Shown: positions 36,859-46,737, counted from the stretch's first letter. The stretch is 64,000 nt of DNA from Saccharofermentans sp. (GCA_024695565.1 JAILHX010000079.1:7071-71070), one strand, 5' to 3'. Notes: generated from the letters alone by a model not told the origin. Translations and numbers: made by a program.

Positions 36859-36921
36859 CTTGTCGGTTTATGGTCCCAACTTTTTGTAAAATACCGACAA
36901 ATCACTACAAAAACCGACAAG
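36859..36921. promoter_or_regulatory. CCGACAA-box element D between comEC and ysxC
   Basis: TTGTCGG at 36860, CCGACAA at 36894 and 36914. The two direct words are 20 bp apart, as in element B, and the right-hand 28 bases match element B with one mismatch. The distance from inverted word to first direct word is 34 bp here and 23 bp in B. It sits in the divergent promoter region of comEC (minus) and ysxC (plus). Confidence 0.7.
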
Positions 36922-36950
36922 CTGAACACTATATACAGAGTTGTGAACAT

Positions 36951-37556
36951 ATGAGTATTAATTACGGAAAGATCAAATACCTTAAGACCTGCGCGTCCAT
37001 CAAGGACCTGCCGGACAATAAGCTTCCGGAGATCGTTCTCGCCGGGAGATCGAACGTCGGCAAATCCTCGCTCGTCAATGCTTTGGGCAGCAACAGGAAG
37101 CTTGCCAGAGTATCGCAGACACCGGGAAAAACGCAGCAGATCATATACTTCGACATGGACGGACAGGCAATACTCGCAGATCTTCCGGGTTATGGTTTTT
37201 CGAAGGCATCGAAAGACAAGTCAAAAGGCTTCTCTGCTCTCTGTGACAACTATTTCAGGGTCAGAGAAGGCATAGACCTCGTTCTTCTGCTGATAGATAT
37301 CAGGCATGAACCCTCAAATGACGACATCGCAATGCTCAACTTCCTAAACAGTGCGGGGCTCCACTATTTCCTGGTATTTACCAAGTGTGACAAGCTCTCT
37401 GCACAGCAGGTCAGAAAGCAGCTTCAGATGATGTCAACGATTCTTGAGTTTGCCGAAGATGCAAGGGTTTTCGCGGTTTCTTCAAGTGAGACCAACCCGC
37501 AAAAATCAGGAATAAATGATTTAAAGCAGGCCCTCTCTGATGAGGTATGCAAATAA
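36951..37556 (+). CDS. ysxC: Ribosome-biogenesis GTPase YsxC/EngB
   Basis: A 201-residue small GTPase needed for 50S assembly in B. subtilis. G1 is GRSNVGKSS, G3 is DLPGYGFS, G4 is TKCDK. The frame is open from 36870, but those codons lie in the CCGACAA element and have no family match; ATG 36951 gives the normal N-terminus. The ribosome site is weak. Confidence 0.93.
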   Translation: MSINYGKIKYLKTCASIKDLPDNKLPEIVLAGRSNVGKSSLVNALGSNRKLARVSQTPGKTQQIIYFDMDGQAILADLPGYGFSKASKDKSKGFSALCDNYFRVREGIDLVLLLIDIRHEPSNDDIAMLNFLNSAGLHYFLVFTKCDKLSAQQVRKQLQMMSTILEFAEDARVFAVSSSETNPQKSGINDLKQALSDEVCK

Positions 37557-37605
37557 TTACCAACTTTTGGTTTTCTTTTCGTGCATTTTTTTACACTTAC
37601 GCACT

Positions 37606-37633
37606 TTGAATTATTCTGTGACTCCGCTAATAT
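37606..37633 (+). promoter_or_regulatory. Candidate promoter of the PRPP synthetase pair
   Basis: TTGAAT (37606-37611), 16-base spacer, TAATAT (37628-37633), 35 bp before the ATG at 37669 with an AGGGGGA ribosome site between. Pattern match only. Confidence 0.45.
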
Positions 37634-37668
37634 TTAATTAGAAATGTTATAGGGGGATTACATCTGCC

Positions 37669-38880
37669 ATGAGCGACTTATATGTCAATACAGGCTATAA
37701 GGATACTTATCTGGCACCTTTCGGCCCCATTGGCATTATTGCACACACTTCCAACAGAGAGTTTGTAAAGCAGGTTTCTGACGTCCTCTCCCAGAAGAGG
37801 AAGATCCGCGCTCAAAGACCCGGAAATATATATGCAAATAACCCCGGATATTCACGCGAAGATTACCTGATCGACACTGAGCTCACCAGATTCCAGACCG
37901 GTGAGGGTAAGTTCGGCATCGGTGAGAGTGTCAGAGGACACGATATCTTCGTAATCACCGACGTTTTGGCAAGGAGTTATGAATATGATCTTCTCGAGGG
38001 CGAGCACGTCATCTCCCCCGATGACCAGTATATGGACCTTTTGAGGATCATCTCTGTACTTAAGGGCAAGGCCAAGCGCATCAATGTCATCATGCCTTTT
38101 GTTTACGAAGGCAGACGTGAGAAGCTCGATTCACACAGAGAATCCTACGACTGCGCTGACATGCTCAAGAAGCTTTATAAGCTCGGGGTCGCTAACCTCA
38201 TTGTTTTCGATCCCCACGACGAGAGAATTGCAAATGCTGTCCCTCTCATGTCGATCGAGATGCCGCGCTGCCAATTCAAGATAACTTCATCACTTTTGTA
38301 CCGCTACGGTTCAATCAAAATGGATAAGGAACATACGCTCGTAGTAAGTCCGGATGAGACCGGAATATCGCGGGCTATTTTTTACTCTTCACACCTGAAT
38401 CTTCCTCTCGGAGTCTTCTACCGTCACCGCGATTACACTATCAAGATCAATGGAGAGCACCCGATCAGGGAATTCAAGTTCTTAGGTGAAGACGTTAAGG
38501 GTAAGGACATCCTCCTTATCGATGACATGATCAATTCAGGCAACACAATGCTCAGGACCGCCGACGAGCTTAAGCGCAGGGGCGCCGAAGACATCTATTG
38601 CCTGGCTCCGTTCGGACTGTTCACAGACGGACTGGAAGTATTTGATGAGGCTTATGAAAAAGGCATTATCAAGTGCATCTGCACGACCAACCTGATCTAT
38701 GAACCCAAAGAACTCCTCGAGCGCGAATGGTATCTGCAGGCAAACATGGTACCTTACGTTGCAAGGATAATTGACGCACTTAATTCAGACGAATCCGTCT
38801 ACGACCTTATCAACTCAACTGCAAGACTCAGAGACCTTGCGAGCCAGATAAGGATCGAAGAGGTTTTCGATGAATTTTAA
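37669..38880 (+). CDS. prs: Ribose-phosphate pyrophosphokinase, first copy
   Basis: A 403-residue PRPP synthetase-type protein, longer than the usual 310-320. It has a PRPP-binding loop DILLIDDMINSGNT, a FDPHDERIANAVP segment equivalent to the metal-binding DLHxxQ region, and an ATP-side VIMPFVYEGRR. PRPP feeds purine, pyrimidine, NAD, His and Trp synthesis. A second, similar gene follows 44 bp later, so this is a tandem duplication; the extra length is in both copies. Confidence 0.85.
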   Translation: MSDLYVNTGYKDTYLAPFGPIGIIAHTSNREFVKQVSDVLSQKRKIRAQRPGNIYANNPGYSREDYLIDTELTRFQTGEGKFGIGESVRGHDIFVITDVLARSYEYDLLEGEHVISPDDQYMDLLRIISVLKGKAKRINVIMPFVYEGRREKLDSHRESYDCADMLKKLYKLGVANLIVFDPHDERIANAVPLMSIEMPRCQFKITSSLLYRYGSIKMDKEHTLVVSPDETGISRAIFYSSHLNLPLGVFYRHRDYTIKINGEHPIREFKFLGEDVKGKDILLIDDMINSGNTMLRTADELKRRGAEDIYCLAPFGLFTDGLEVFDEAYEKGIIKCICTTNLIYEPKELLEREWYLQANMVPYVARIIDALNSDESVYDLINSTARLRDLASQIRIEEVFDEF

Positions 38881-38924
38881 GAATAAGGCAAACAAATATA
38901 AAGCATGAAAGGCAGGCTGCAATT

Positions 38925-40133
38925 ATGACATCAGCATCTGACGAGAAAGCTTATTCCCGCTACGACCAATACGGCGACAACCCCATGGCGCCGGTAGGAC
39001 CCATCGGTCTCATTGCGCTGCGTGGCAGTGAAGAATTTACCGAGAAGGTAAACTTCTATCTCAACAAGAGGCGTTCCGAATACCAGAAGGAACAGATCGT
39101 CAATACTTATCCGGGATTCTTCCGTGAGGATTACACGATTCCGGTTGAGAATGCGAGGTTCTCTTCAGGTGAAGGTAAAGCTGTCGTTAAGAACACGGTC
39201 AGAGGACATGACCTCTATCTTATCAGCGATATCATGAACTGCTCCTGCACATACAAGATGTTCGGCACAGATAACCGCATGAGTCCTGACGATCACTATC
39301 AGGATCTTAAGCGTGTAATCCTCGCCTGCTCCGGCAAATCAAGAAGAATCAACGTCATAATGCCTTTTCTTTATGAGAGCCGTCAGCACAAGAGAAATGC
39401 CAGAGAGTCCTTAGACTGCGCTTTCGCACTTGAAGAGCTCTACGATCTTGGTGTTGCAAACATCATCACATTCGATGCACACGACGAGAGAGTTGCCAAC
39501 GCTATCCCGCTCGCAGGATTCGAGAGCCTCCCTACCACATATCAGATCATCAAGGAGATGTACCGTCAGGTTCCTGACCTCTCGTTCTCTTCCGGTAAGT
39601 TCATGATCATCTCACCCGATGAAGGCGGTATCGGCAGAGCTATGTACTACGCTTCCATCCTTGGTGTCCCTCTCGGAACATTCTATAAGAGAAGAGACTA
39701 TACAACTGTTGTTAACGGCAGAAACCCGATCGTAGCCCACGAGTTCCTCGGTGATTCCGTTGAGGGCATGGATATCCTCATCGTTGACGACATGATCTCA
39801 TCCGGCGATTCAATGATCGACATCGCACGTGAGATGAAGGACCGCGGCGCACGCAAAGTATTCTGCGCAGTTACATTCGGTCTATTCACAGAAGGTATCG
39901 ACAACTTCAACAAGGCATACGAAGAAGGCATCATCAATAAGGTATTCGCTACAAACCTCATTTACAGAAGACCTGAGCTTCTTCAGGCTCCGTGGTTCGC
40001 AGATGTTAACCTCTGCAAGTTCGTAGCGCTCCTTATCGACGCCATTAACCACGATGCATCGCTCTCGAGCCTCATCAATCCTACCGAGAAGATCAAGAAG
40101 CTTCTCAAGGAAAAAGAAGGTATCGACTTATAA
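38925..40133 (+). CDS. prs: Ribose-phosphate pyrophosphokinase, second copy
   Basis: A 402-residue paralogue of the preceding protein with the same architecture: APVGPIGLIA near the N-terminus, VIMPFLYESRQ, TFDAHDERVANAIP and the PRPP loop DILIVDDMISSGDS. The loop ends in SGDS rather than SGNT of copy one. The stop overlaps the ATG of the next small membrane gene (TAATG). Either a heteromeric pair or two isozymes; the sequence alone does not decide. Confidence 0.83.
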   Translation: MTSASDEKAYSRYDQYGDNPMAPVGPIGLIALRGSEEFTEKVNFYLNKRRSEYQKEQIVNTYPGFFREDYTIPVENARFSSGEGKAVVKNTVRGHDLYLISDIMNCSCTYKMFGTDNRMSPDDHYQDLKRVILACSGKSRRINVIMPFLYESRQHKRNARESLDCAFALEELYDLGVANIITFDAHDERVANAIPLAGFESLPTTYQIIKEMYRQVPDLSFSSGKFMIISPDEGGIGRAMYYASILGVPLGTFYKRRDYTTVVNGRNPIVAHEFLGDSVEGMDILIVDDMISSGDSMIDIAREMKDRGARKVFCAVTFGLFTEGIDNFNKAYEEGIINKVFATNLIYRRPELLQAPWFADVNLCKFVALLIDAINHDASLSSLINPTEKIKKLLKEKEGIDL

Positions 40134-40504
40134 TGGCAAATACCGGCAAGCGTTCTTCCAGCACTTCTTCCAGGGGCTCGAAAAAGAGCACCTCCAAGTC
40201 ATCGCGCTCCAACGCATCCCGCAAGACCACCAAGAGCAGCCCTGCAACGCAGGAATCTGCTTTCTCGAGGATAGTGAGCAAGTTTGCTGCCTCGAAGGCT
40301 GCAATGCCGCTCATCTTTATTGCGGCTGTCATTCTGCTTGTCGGAATCGATCTTCTGATCAGTTGGGACAATTTCGGAACATTCTTCACGATATTGGGCG
40401 TCGAGACCCTCATAGCTGTTGTTGTCTGGGTCATCATGACACTCGTATTTTCCAGAAGATCTGCCAAAGAATCTGACAGCGAGCCAGCAGAAGACGAGGT
40501 ATAA
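40133..40504 (+). CDS. Small two-span membrane protein with Ser/Lys-rich N-terminus
   Basis: A 123-residue protein. Residues 1-45 are Ser/Thr/Lys/Arg-rich and likely cytosolic and disordered. Two membrane spans lie at about 57-75 and 83-106, and the C-terminus is acidic. No family recognised. Coupled to the second prs gene by a TAATG overlap and followed 3 bp later by rqcH. Confidence 0.65.
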   Translation: MANTGKRSSSTSSRGSKKSTSKSSRSNASRKTTKSSPATQESAFSRIVSKFAASKAAMPLIFIAAVILLVGIDLLISWDNFGTFFTILGVETLIAVVVWVIMTLVFSRRSAKESDSEPAEDEV

Positions 40505-40507
40505 CCC

Positions 40508-42439
40508 TTGACTCTTGACGGCATAACCTGTCAGCTCCTCGCAAATGAGCTAAACACAGAGCTTGAAGGCAAGCGTGTAGACAAGATCTACATGCCTGAC
40601 CGTCATACGGTCATCCTTCACATCAGATTTACGGGCGGATACAGAAAGCTCCTGATCTCAATTGACCCCGGGTCCCCGCGTATCTGCTTTGCCGAGAATA
40701 CTGCCGAGAACCCTTCTATCCCGCCGTCATTCTGCATGCTCCTTCGTAAGTATCTGGCAGGTTCGAGGATAGAGAGCGTCACTAATCCCGGCTACGAGCG
40801 AATCATTGAGATAACAGTAAGCAACACTGACGAATTAAGAGACCGCAAGACTTATACCCTCACAGTTGAGTTAATGGGACGGTTCTCAAATCTTGTCCTC
40901 ATAAATGAGAACGGCAAGATTTTGGACTCTGCTATCCATGTTGATTTCTCAGTATCGCGTGTAAGAGAAGTAATGCCTGCCCGCGTTTACGAGTATCCGC
41001 CGGCACAGGACAAGCTCTCGCCCGACGATGCGCTCAAGATGGCTGAAGAAGGCAAGCTTCCCATTATGGAATCTGAATTATCAAGACCTGTCGGGAAGGC
41101 TCTTGTAGGTTCCATTAGGGGCCTGTCCCCTGTTCTTGCAGCATACATCACCCAAAAAGCTGATATTGATGACCGCAAGACTCTCGTAATGCTGAATGAG
41201 GATCAGAAAAAAGCTCTTAACTCTGAAGTTAAGGCATTCCTTAAGTCTGTAACTGAAGGCACATACACGGCAAGGATCTTCTACGATGAATCAGGCGAAC
41301 CTGCAGATGCTTCCATCGCAGATCTCAGAGGATATACCAGGTCCAGGACTGTATCCTCGATCTCAGAAGCAATATATCTGAGCTATCTTGCAAGAGATTC
41401 AAGACTCGTTATGGACATGGGCCGTGACAGACTGAATCAGATAATATCCAATGCCCTTGCAAGAGTCATCAAGAAGCGCGAACTTCATGAGCAGGACCTC
41501 GAAGAAGGCCGTAAGGCTGAATCTTACAAGCATTCTGCCGACATGATCCTCACCTACAAGTACATGATCACCCAGGGTTCAACCAGCGTAACCCTCACCG
41601 ACTATACCGATGACGGCCAGAAGGACATCGTTATCGACTTAAATCCCACGCTCGACGCCTCAGGCAACGCGCAGGAATACTACAAGCGCTTCCACAAAGC
41701 TAACCGCAAGATGGAACTTGCCGAGAATTATCTCAAGGAAGACGAACTTGCCGCACAGTATCTGAGGTCACTTTTTGCAGCCGTAAATGCCGCAGCAAGT
41801 CTTGAAGACCTTCAGGCAATAAACGAAGAGATCAGATTCGAGATCGCCGGAGATAACGGTTTTCGCAAGAATCACAGCGCAAAAAGGAATAACAATAACA
41901 GCGGTGATCCCAACAAGATGGTCGGTGTTGCCAAATCAGGCAAGGCTTCTTCCAGAGCTTTAAGAGAAGCTGCAAAGAGAGCCAATGCCGGCAAAGGCAG
42001 CAAGGACAAGTCCAAGGAGCGCGCCCTCCCCTGCCGCAGATACATGACTTCTGACGGCTACGAGATCCTCGCAGGAAGAAACAACATCCAGAACGACCAG
42101 CTCACATTCCACACTGCTTCAAGGCGCGACTGGTGGTTCCACGTTAAGGGCCTTCCCGGAACGCATGTAATCCTTAAGACCAAGCCCAATGAAGAGATGC
42201 CTTCAGATAATGCAGTTCTTGAAGCCGCAAGTCTTGCCGCGTTCTTCTCCAAGGCTATCATCCTCGAAGAACACATGACTTCCGAAGATTCGAAGCCCGG
42301 CATGCTCAAGGCAGAGGTCGACTACTGCCCCGTCTCCCATGTAAAAAAGATTCCGGGAGCAAAGCCCGGAATGGTCATCTACGAAGGATATTATTCGGTT
42401 CTTGTTGAAGCAAAAGAGCCTCATTCAAAGGATTTATAA
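40508..42439 (+). CDS. rqcH: Ribosome quality control protein RqcH (NFACT family)
   Basis: A 643-residue NFACT protein. The N-terminal NFACT-N domain begins TLDGITCQLLANEL. A long coiled-coil middle follows (about 270-440), a Lys/Ser/Gly-rich linker (about 455-505) and the C-terminal NFACT-R domain (LAGRNNIQND, RDWWFHVKGLPGTHVIL). RqcH binds obstructed 50S subunits and recruits tRNA-Ala to add Ala tails. The start is TTG; no ATG fits the conserved N-terminus. The 3' end overlaps queH on the other strand by 19 bp. Confidence 0.93.
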   Translation: MTLDGITCQLLANELNTELEGKRVDKIYMPDRHTVILHIRFTGGYRKLLISIDPGSPRICFAENTAENPSIPPSFCMLLRKYLAGSRIESVTNPGYERIIEITVSNTDELRDRKTYTLTVELMGRFSNLVLINENGKILDSAIHVDFSVSRVREVMPARVYEYPPAQDKLSPDDALKMAEEGKLPIMESELSRPVGKALVGSIRGLSPVLAAYITQKADIDDRKTLVMLNEDQKKALNSEVKAFLKSVTEGTYTARIFYDESGEPADASIADLRGYTRSRTVSSISEAIYLSYLARDSRLVMDMGRDRLNQIISNALARVIKKRELHEQDLEEGRKAESYKHSADMILTYKYMITQGSTSVTLTDYTDDGQKDIVIDLNPTLDASGNAQEYYKRFHKANRKMELAENYLKEDELAAQYLRSLFAAVNAAASLEDLQAINEEIRFEIAGDNGFRKNHSAKRNNNNSGDPNKMVGVAKSGKASSRALREAAKRANAGKGSKDKSKERALPCRRYMTSDGYEILAGRNNIQNDQLTFHTASRRDWWFHVKGLPGTHVILKTKPNEEMPSDNAVLEAASLAAFFSKAIILEEHMTSEDSKPGMLKAEVDYCPVSHVKKIPGAKPGMVIYEGYYSVLVEAKEPHSKDL

Positions 42440-42981
42440 ATCTTATCCCTGAACTTGGATTCCTCAAGTGAGAATATGCATCCGCAGTATTTCTGCCTGT
42501 AAAGACCGATCTCTCTGGCCATATCCTGACCCTGTCTGAAGCCCGGTCTGAAATCCATGTATTCGAAATCAACACCGTACTTGGATGCCTTCTGATTACT
42601 TATCTCAGCAATCTTATCGTGCTGCTGATATGGGCTCACAAGAAGTGTCGTGCAGAATGAATCATAACCGTTTTCTGATGCGAACTTCGCAACGGCATCC
42701 ATACGGATGTCATAGCACATCTCGCATCTTGAGGCGAATTCTTCGAGATACTCCTTCGAGAGCCAGTATTCCTGCATACATTCGGTGCCGACAGATATCA
42801 GCTTCACGCCATAGTGATCACACGCCTTTGCAAGATTCTCGTGGCGTCTGTCGAATTCAAACTGAGGCTGGATGTTAGGGTTATACCAGAAGCAGTCTAT
42901 ATCACGGCCGTCAGTCAATAACAGATCGACCGGATACATTGCGCAAGGACCGCAGCAACAATGAAGAAGCATCTTCCCCAT
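42421..42981 (-). CDS. queH: Epoxyqueuosine reductase QueH
   Basis: A 186-residue enzyme for the last step of queuosine synthesis in tRNA. The cluster-binding cysteines are visible: LLHCCCGPCAMYP near the N-terminus, RCEMCYDIRM, and YCGCIFSLEESK near the C-terminus. This is the QueH (DUF208) alternative to QueG. It overlaps the ruvB stop by one base (TGATG). Confidence 0.93.
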   Translation of the reverse strand: MGKMLLHCCCGPCAMYPVDLLLTDGRDIDCFWYNPNIQPQFEFDRRHENLAKACDHYGVKLISVGTECMQEYWLSKEYLEEFASRCEMCYDIRMDAVAKFASENGYDSFCTTLLVSPYQQHDKIAEISNQKASKYGVDFEYMDFRPGFRQGQDMAREIGLYRQKYCGCIFSLEESKFRDKIYKSFE

Positions 42982-44105
42982 CAGTTGTTCTCACCGTCCT
43001 TGTTAGCGTTCTGCCAGTCTTCGATGGTGATGTTCTCATAGCGCTGGGGAACGACTTCAGTATTCTTCATTCCGGCGATAAAAGACGGCGGAGGTGTTAT
43101 TCCGATGTGCTCGAAAGCTCTTAACGTCAGAACTCTTCCTCTCGGAGTCTTAGCGAGGAACCCGTTCTGCAGTAAGAAAGGCTCGTAAACATCTTCGATT
43201 GTAACGGGATCTTCGCCTGTACATGCGGCAAGCGTCTCAAGACCGACAGGACCGCCCTTGAATATATCAGCGATCGCGGTAAGAACTCTTCTGTCAACTG
43301 CATCAAGTCCTACATCGTCAATATCCAAAGCCTTAAGTCCGTAGTCAGAAACTTCCTTATCGATAACGTCCCTCTCAAGATAAGAAGCGAAGTCCCTCAT
43401 ACGCTTAAGAAGTCTAATGGCGATTCTCGGAGTTCCACGCGATCTCGATGCGATATTGCGAAGTCCCTCTTCATTGATCGCGATGCCGAGAAGATCAGCG
43501 TCACGCTTAAGGATCTCCATGAGGTCTTCTGTCTCATATAATTCGAGGCGGTGGATCATGCCGAAGCGGTCTCTCAAAGGCGCAGAGAGCATGCCTGCCC
43601 TGGTCGTGGCACCAACCAGTGTAAAGTGCGGAAGATCAAGTCTTACGGACCTTGCAGCAGGTCCCTTGCCGATCATTAAATCGAGGCAATAGTCTTCCAT
43701 CGCAGGATAAAGGACTTCTTCCACACTCTTGTTAAGTCTGTGGATCTCATCGATGAATAAGACTTCATTCTCATTGAGATTCGTAAGGAGCGCTGCCAGG
43801 TCACCTGCCTTCTCGATCGAAGGACCTGTGGTGATGTGCATGGATACTCCCATCTCGGATGCTATGATGCCCGCAAGCGTAGTCTTACCGAGTCCCGGAG
43901 GACCATATAAAAGAACATGATCCAAAGCTTCGCCGCGTTTCTTGGCAGCATTGATAAAGATCTTAAGGTTATTCTTGACCTTGGTCTGACCGGAATACTC
44001 TTCGAAGGTAACCGGCCTTAACGCCTTCTCCTCCGTATCTCCGGGCTGCCTGAGCCTGCCTAAGACGCGCTCTTCCTCATTCTCTTGTTCATTAAAATTC
44101 ATCAT
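42981..44105 (-). CDS. ruvB: Holliday junction branch-migration ATPase RuvB
   Basis: A 374-residue AAA+ motor. [14 protein letters not shown] begins the conserved core, Walker A is GPPGLGKTT, Walker [10 protein letters not shown], sensor GATTRAG, arginine finger LRDRFG. The C-terminal winged helix includes [14 protein letters not shown] 26-residue N-terminal extension is present. Transcribed after ruvA and ruvC. Confidence 0.97.
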   Translation of the reverse strand: MMNFNEQENEEERVLGRLRQPGDTEEKALRPVTFEEYSGQTKVKNNLKIFINAAKKRGEALDHVLLYGPPGLGKTTLAGIIASEMGVSMHITTGPSIEKAGDLAALLTNLNENEVLFIDEIHRLNKSVEEVLYPAMEDYCLDLMIGKGPAARSVRLDLPHFTLVGATTRAGMLSAPLRDRFGMIHRLELYETEDLMEILKRDADLLGIAINEEGLRNIASRSRGTPRIAIRLLKRMRDFASYLERDVIDKEVSDYGLKALDIDDVGLDAVDRRVLTAIADIFKGGPVGLETLAACTGEDPVTIEDVYEPFLLQNGFLAKTPRGRVLTLRAFEHIGITPPPSFIAGMKNTEVVPQRYENITIEDWQNANKDGENN

Positions 44106-44119
44106 CTTTAGGGTTTTCC

Positions 44120-44746
44120 TTATGAGAACTTCTTACCGGCAGCAAGCTTCAATGCCTTGCGGATAAGGTCTTCAAGACCGATGCCGTCTTCATATGCAGC
44201 AGCAACTGCGTCTGCAGCTTCCTGATCTTTATATCCTAACACAACGAGAGCTCCGACAGCGTCCTGCATAATACCCGCATCACCGCCCCCTGCAGCTGCG
44301 ACAGCAACCGGAGTAACGCTGACGCTTGCAGATGCTCCAAGCTGGGCCTTGAGCTTGTCCTTAAGCTCTAATATGATCCTCTCAGCTGTCTTCTTGCCCA
44401 GGCCCTTAACACCTGTAAGAAGGGCTACGTTATTGCTCATGACCGCTGCAGCGATCTGTTCAGCAGACAATGAAGCACAGATCGTGTGGGCAACCTTAGG
44501 ACCGATACCACTGACGGTAATCAGCTTTAAGAACATCTCCTTCTGGTCTCTGGAATTAAACCCGTAGAGCGAGATATCGTCTTCCTTGACGCTCTGATAG
44601 AGATATATGGTAACCTCATCACCAAGACCTCCGATCTCGGCAGAGATACCCAGAGGGCAATTGATAAGATAACCTATTCCGTTATTCTCGATGACGATCT
44701 GCTGGTCGTTGCGGTCAGCTACGATGCCTTTGATATATGCGTACAT
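44120..44746 (-). CDS. ruvA: Holliday junction DNA helicase RuvA
   Basis: A 208-residue protein with an OB-fold N-terminal domain ([20 protein letters not shown]), two helix-hairpin-helix motifs (VSGIGPKVA and [13 protein letters not shown]) and a C-terminal RuvB-binding domain ([19 protein letters not shown]). Forms the tetramer that holds the junction. Confidence 0.96.
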   Translation of the reverse strand: MYAYIKGIVADRNDQQIVIENNGIGYLINCPLGISAEIGGLGDEVTIYLYQSVKEDDISLYGFNSRDQKEMFLKLITVSGIGPKVAHTICASLSAEQIAAAVMSNNVALLTGVKGLGKKTAERIILELKDKLKAQLGASASVSVTPVAVAAAGGGDAGIMQDAVGALVVLGYKDQEAADAVAAAYEDGIGLEDLIRKALKLAAGKKFS

Positions 44747-44788
44747 TCAAATTCTCCTTAAAACGATCTAACCTATTCTATCAATAAA

Positions 44789-45355
44789 TCAGACAAATCC
44801 TTCATTGCGCTTGGTATATCCGTAACGTCCGTACTGATAGCCGGATACGGCCTTACCGGCGTATGCGAGGCCAGTATTTGCGAGCGTTATCGCAAGCGCC
44901 AATGCATCTGCAGCGTCATCGGGCTTAGGCATCTCCTTAAGACCAAGGATGGATTTGGTCATGACCTGAACCTGCTTCTTCTCAGCCTTGCCGTAACCTG
45001 TGATGGCGAGCTTGACCTGCCCCGGGGTAAACTCATAAACTTCAATACCTGCTCTGGCTGCCTCAACAAGAACGGCTCCTCTGGCCTGGGCAGTACCGAT
45101 AACAGTCGTATGGTTATGTCCCATGAAGAGTTCCTCGACTGACATAAGGTCGGGCTTATACTGCTCTAATATAAACTTAAGCTTATCGCTGATGGCAAGA
45201 AGTCTTAACGGGAAATCCACGCCTGCCTTGGTCTCAATGACACCGTAATCTACGGCAGTGAGCTTATTTCCCTTCTTATCGATAATGCCGTAACCCGTGA
45301 TAGCATAACCCGGATCGATTCCGATTATTCTCTTAACAACGGGTTCTGTAGCCAT
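44789..45355 (-). CDS. ruvC: Crossover junction endonuclease RuvC
   Basis: A 188-residue RNase H-fold resolvase. Catalytic acids are in IGIDPGYAITGYG (Asp), SVEELFMG (Glu) and DDAADALALAI (Asp pair). The C-terminal 25 residues, rich in Tyr and Gly, are a small extension. The ruvC-ruvA-ruvB order is complete. Confidence 0.96.
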   Translation of the reverse strand: MATEPVVKRIIGIDPGYAITGYGIIDKKGNKLTAVDYGVIETKAGVDFPLRLLAISDKLKFILEQYKPDLMSVEELFMGHNHTTVIGTAQARGAVLVEAARAGIEVYEFTPGQVKLAITGYGKAEKKQVQVMTKSILGLKEMPKPDDAADALALAITLANTGLAYAGKAVSGYQYGRYGYTKRNEGFV

Positions 45356-45411
45356 AGTAGTCCTGCCTTATATAAACATTTGTTCGTATTATACATTAAC
45401 CGCTTATTTAA

Positions 45412-46737
45412 TCAAGTAATTACATCGATAATGGCGGGCTTCTTCTCAGGCTTTTCGGGCCCTATCGTATAGGCTTCAAGTATTAAGTCCATGGCATCGA
45501 AAAGGCGTTCATCAGGAAGCTCACTCTTTTCGCCCTGATAAAGCGCGCAAAGAGAATCTCCGCGCTCCACCTTATCGCCAACCTTAACGAAGAACCCGAT
45601 TCCCGCACCGTAATCTATTTTGTCTGTCTTTTTCAGTCTCCCTGCTCCGAGCAACACAGAAGCCTGTCCTATAAGATCCGTCCTGATGCTCTGTACAAAC
45701 CCGCTGTCAGGCGAATTAACATGCATGCAGTCAAAAGGCTTATCAACATAAACGGGAGCGCCGCCCGGGGTGAGCTTTCCGCCCTGCGATTCAATAAGCT
45801 GCTTATATTTCTCATAGCAGGTACCATCAGATAACCTTGCCCTGATCTCGGCGCGCAGTACGTCCTCACTCATGCCGGCGTCTTTTCCGGCTATGGTGAT
45901 CAGGTGGTAAGCAAGCTCGACAACTACTTCAATGACGTCCTCTTCGCCCTTACCCGTTACGGTATTTAACACTTCCTGCATCTCAAGGATGTTGCCGCAG
46001 AATCTTCCCAAGGGCTCATCCATATTCGTGATAACGGCAACAGTCTTCCTGTCTGCTAGTTTGCCGATCTTGATCATGGCTTCGGCAAGCTGTTTTGCCA
46101 TATCATAATCTTTCATGAAGGCGCCTGAACCGCATGTGACATCAAGCACGATCCCCTTCGCGCCGCCGGCGATCTTCTTGCTCATGATGCTCGATGCGAT
46201 CAAAGGTATCGAATCGACAGTGCCTGTAACATCTCTTAATGAATAGAGGATCTTATCTGCAGGCGCCAGATCGGGAGTCTGTCCTGATATGACCATGCCT
46301 GTCTTGATCACGTACATGTGGAAGTCCTTGGTATCGACCTCAACGTTAAATCCTTCGATGGATTCGAATTTATCAACGGTACCGCCTGTAAATCCCAGTC
46401 CTCTGCCGCTGAGCTTTACGACCTCAACACCAAAGGATGCAATAAGCGGCAGAAGGATTGGCGTGATCTTATCGCCTACACCGCCCGTACTGTGCTTATC
46501 CACCGCTATGCCGTCGATATAAGGAAGTTCCAATTGTTTCCCTGAAGCGGCCATCTCAAGCGTCAACGTGGTCATCTCGCGGTCATCCATGCCGTTTAAG
46601 ACAATGGCCATGAGAAGTGCTGAAGTCTGATAATCGGGAATCGATCCGTCAGTTACGCCCTGAACGAAGAACTTTATCTGCTCGTCAGTAAGGCTCTGCT
46701 TATCTCTCTTAGCGATAATAATGTCTCGCATATTCAT
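45412..46737 (-). CDS. pdp: Pyrimidine-nucleoside phosphorylase
   Basis: A 441-residue enzyme that phosphorolyses uridine and thymidine. VDKHSTGGVGDKI is the phosphate-binding signature; SGRGLGFTGGT and SSIMSKKIAGGAKG are further family motifs. The C-terminal domain (GIGFFVKVGDKVERGD) is intact. It ends the minus-strand block and is divergent from the oxidoreductase gene. Confidence 0.94.
   Translation of the reverse strand: MNMRDIIIAKRDKQSLTDEQIKFFVQGVTDGSIPDYQTSALLMAIVLNGMDDREMTTLTLEMAASGKQLELPYIDGIAVDKHSTGGVGDKITPILLPLIASFGVEVVKLSGRGLGFTGGTVDKFESIEGFNVEVDTKDFHMYVIKTGMVISGQTPDLAPADKILYSLRDVTGTVDSIPLIASSIMSKKIAGGAKGIVLDVTCGSGAFMKDYDMAKQLAEAMIKIGKLADRKTVAVITNMDEPLGRFCGNILEMQEVLNTVTGKGEEDVIEVVVELAYHLITIAGKDAGMSEDVLRAEIRARLSDGTCYEKYKQLIESQGGKLTPGGAPVYVDKPFDCMHVNSPDSGFVQSIRTDLIGQASVLLGAGRLKKTDKIDYGAGIGFFVKVGDKVERGDSLCALYQGEKSELPDERLFDAMDLILEAYTIGPEKPEKKPAIIDVIT

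Noticed and set aside
36870..36950. N-terminal extension of YsxC
   Set aside because: These codons fall in the CCGACAA element and give no family match.
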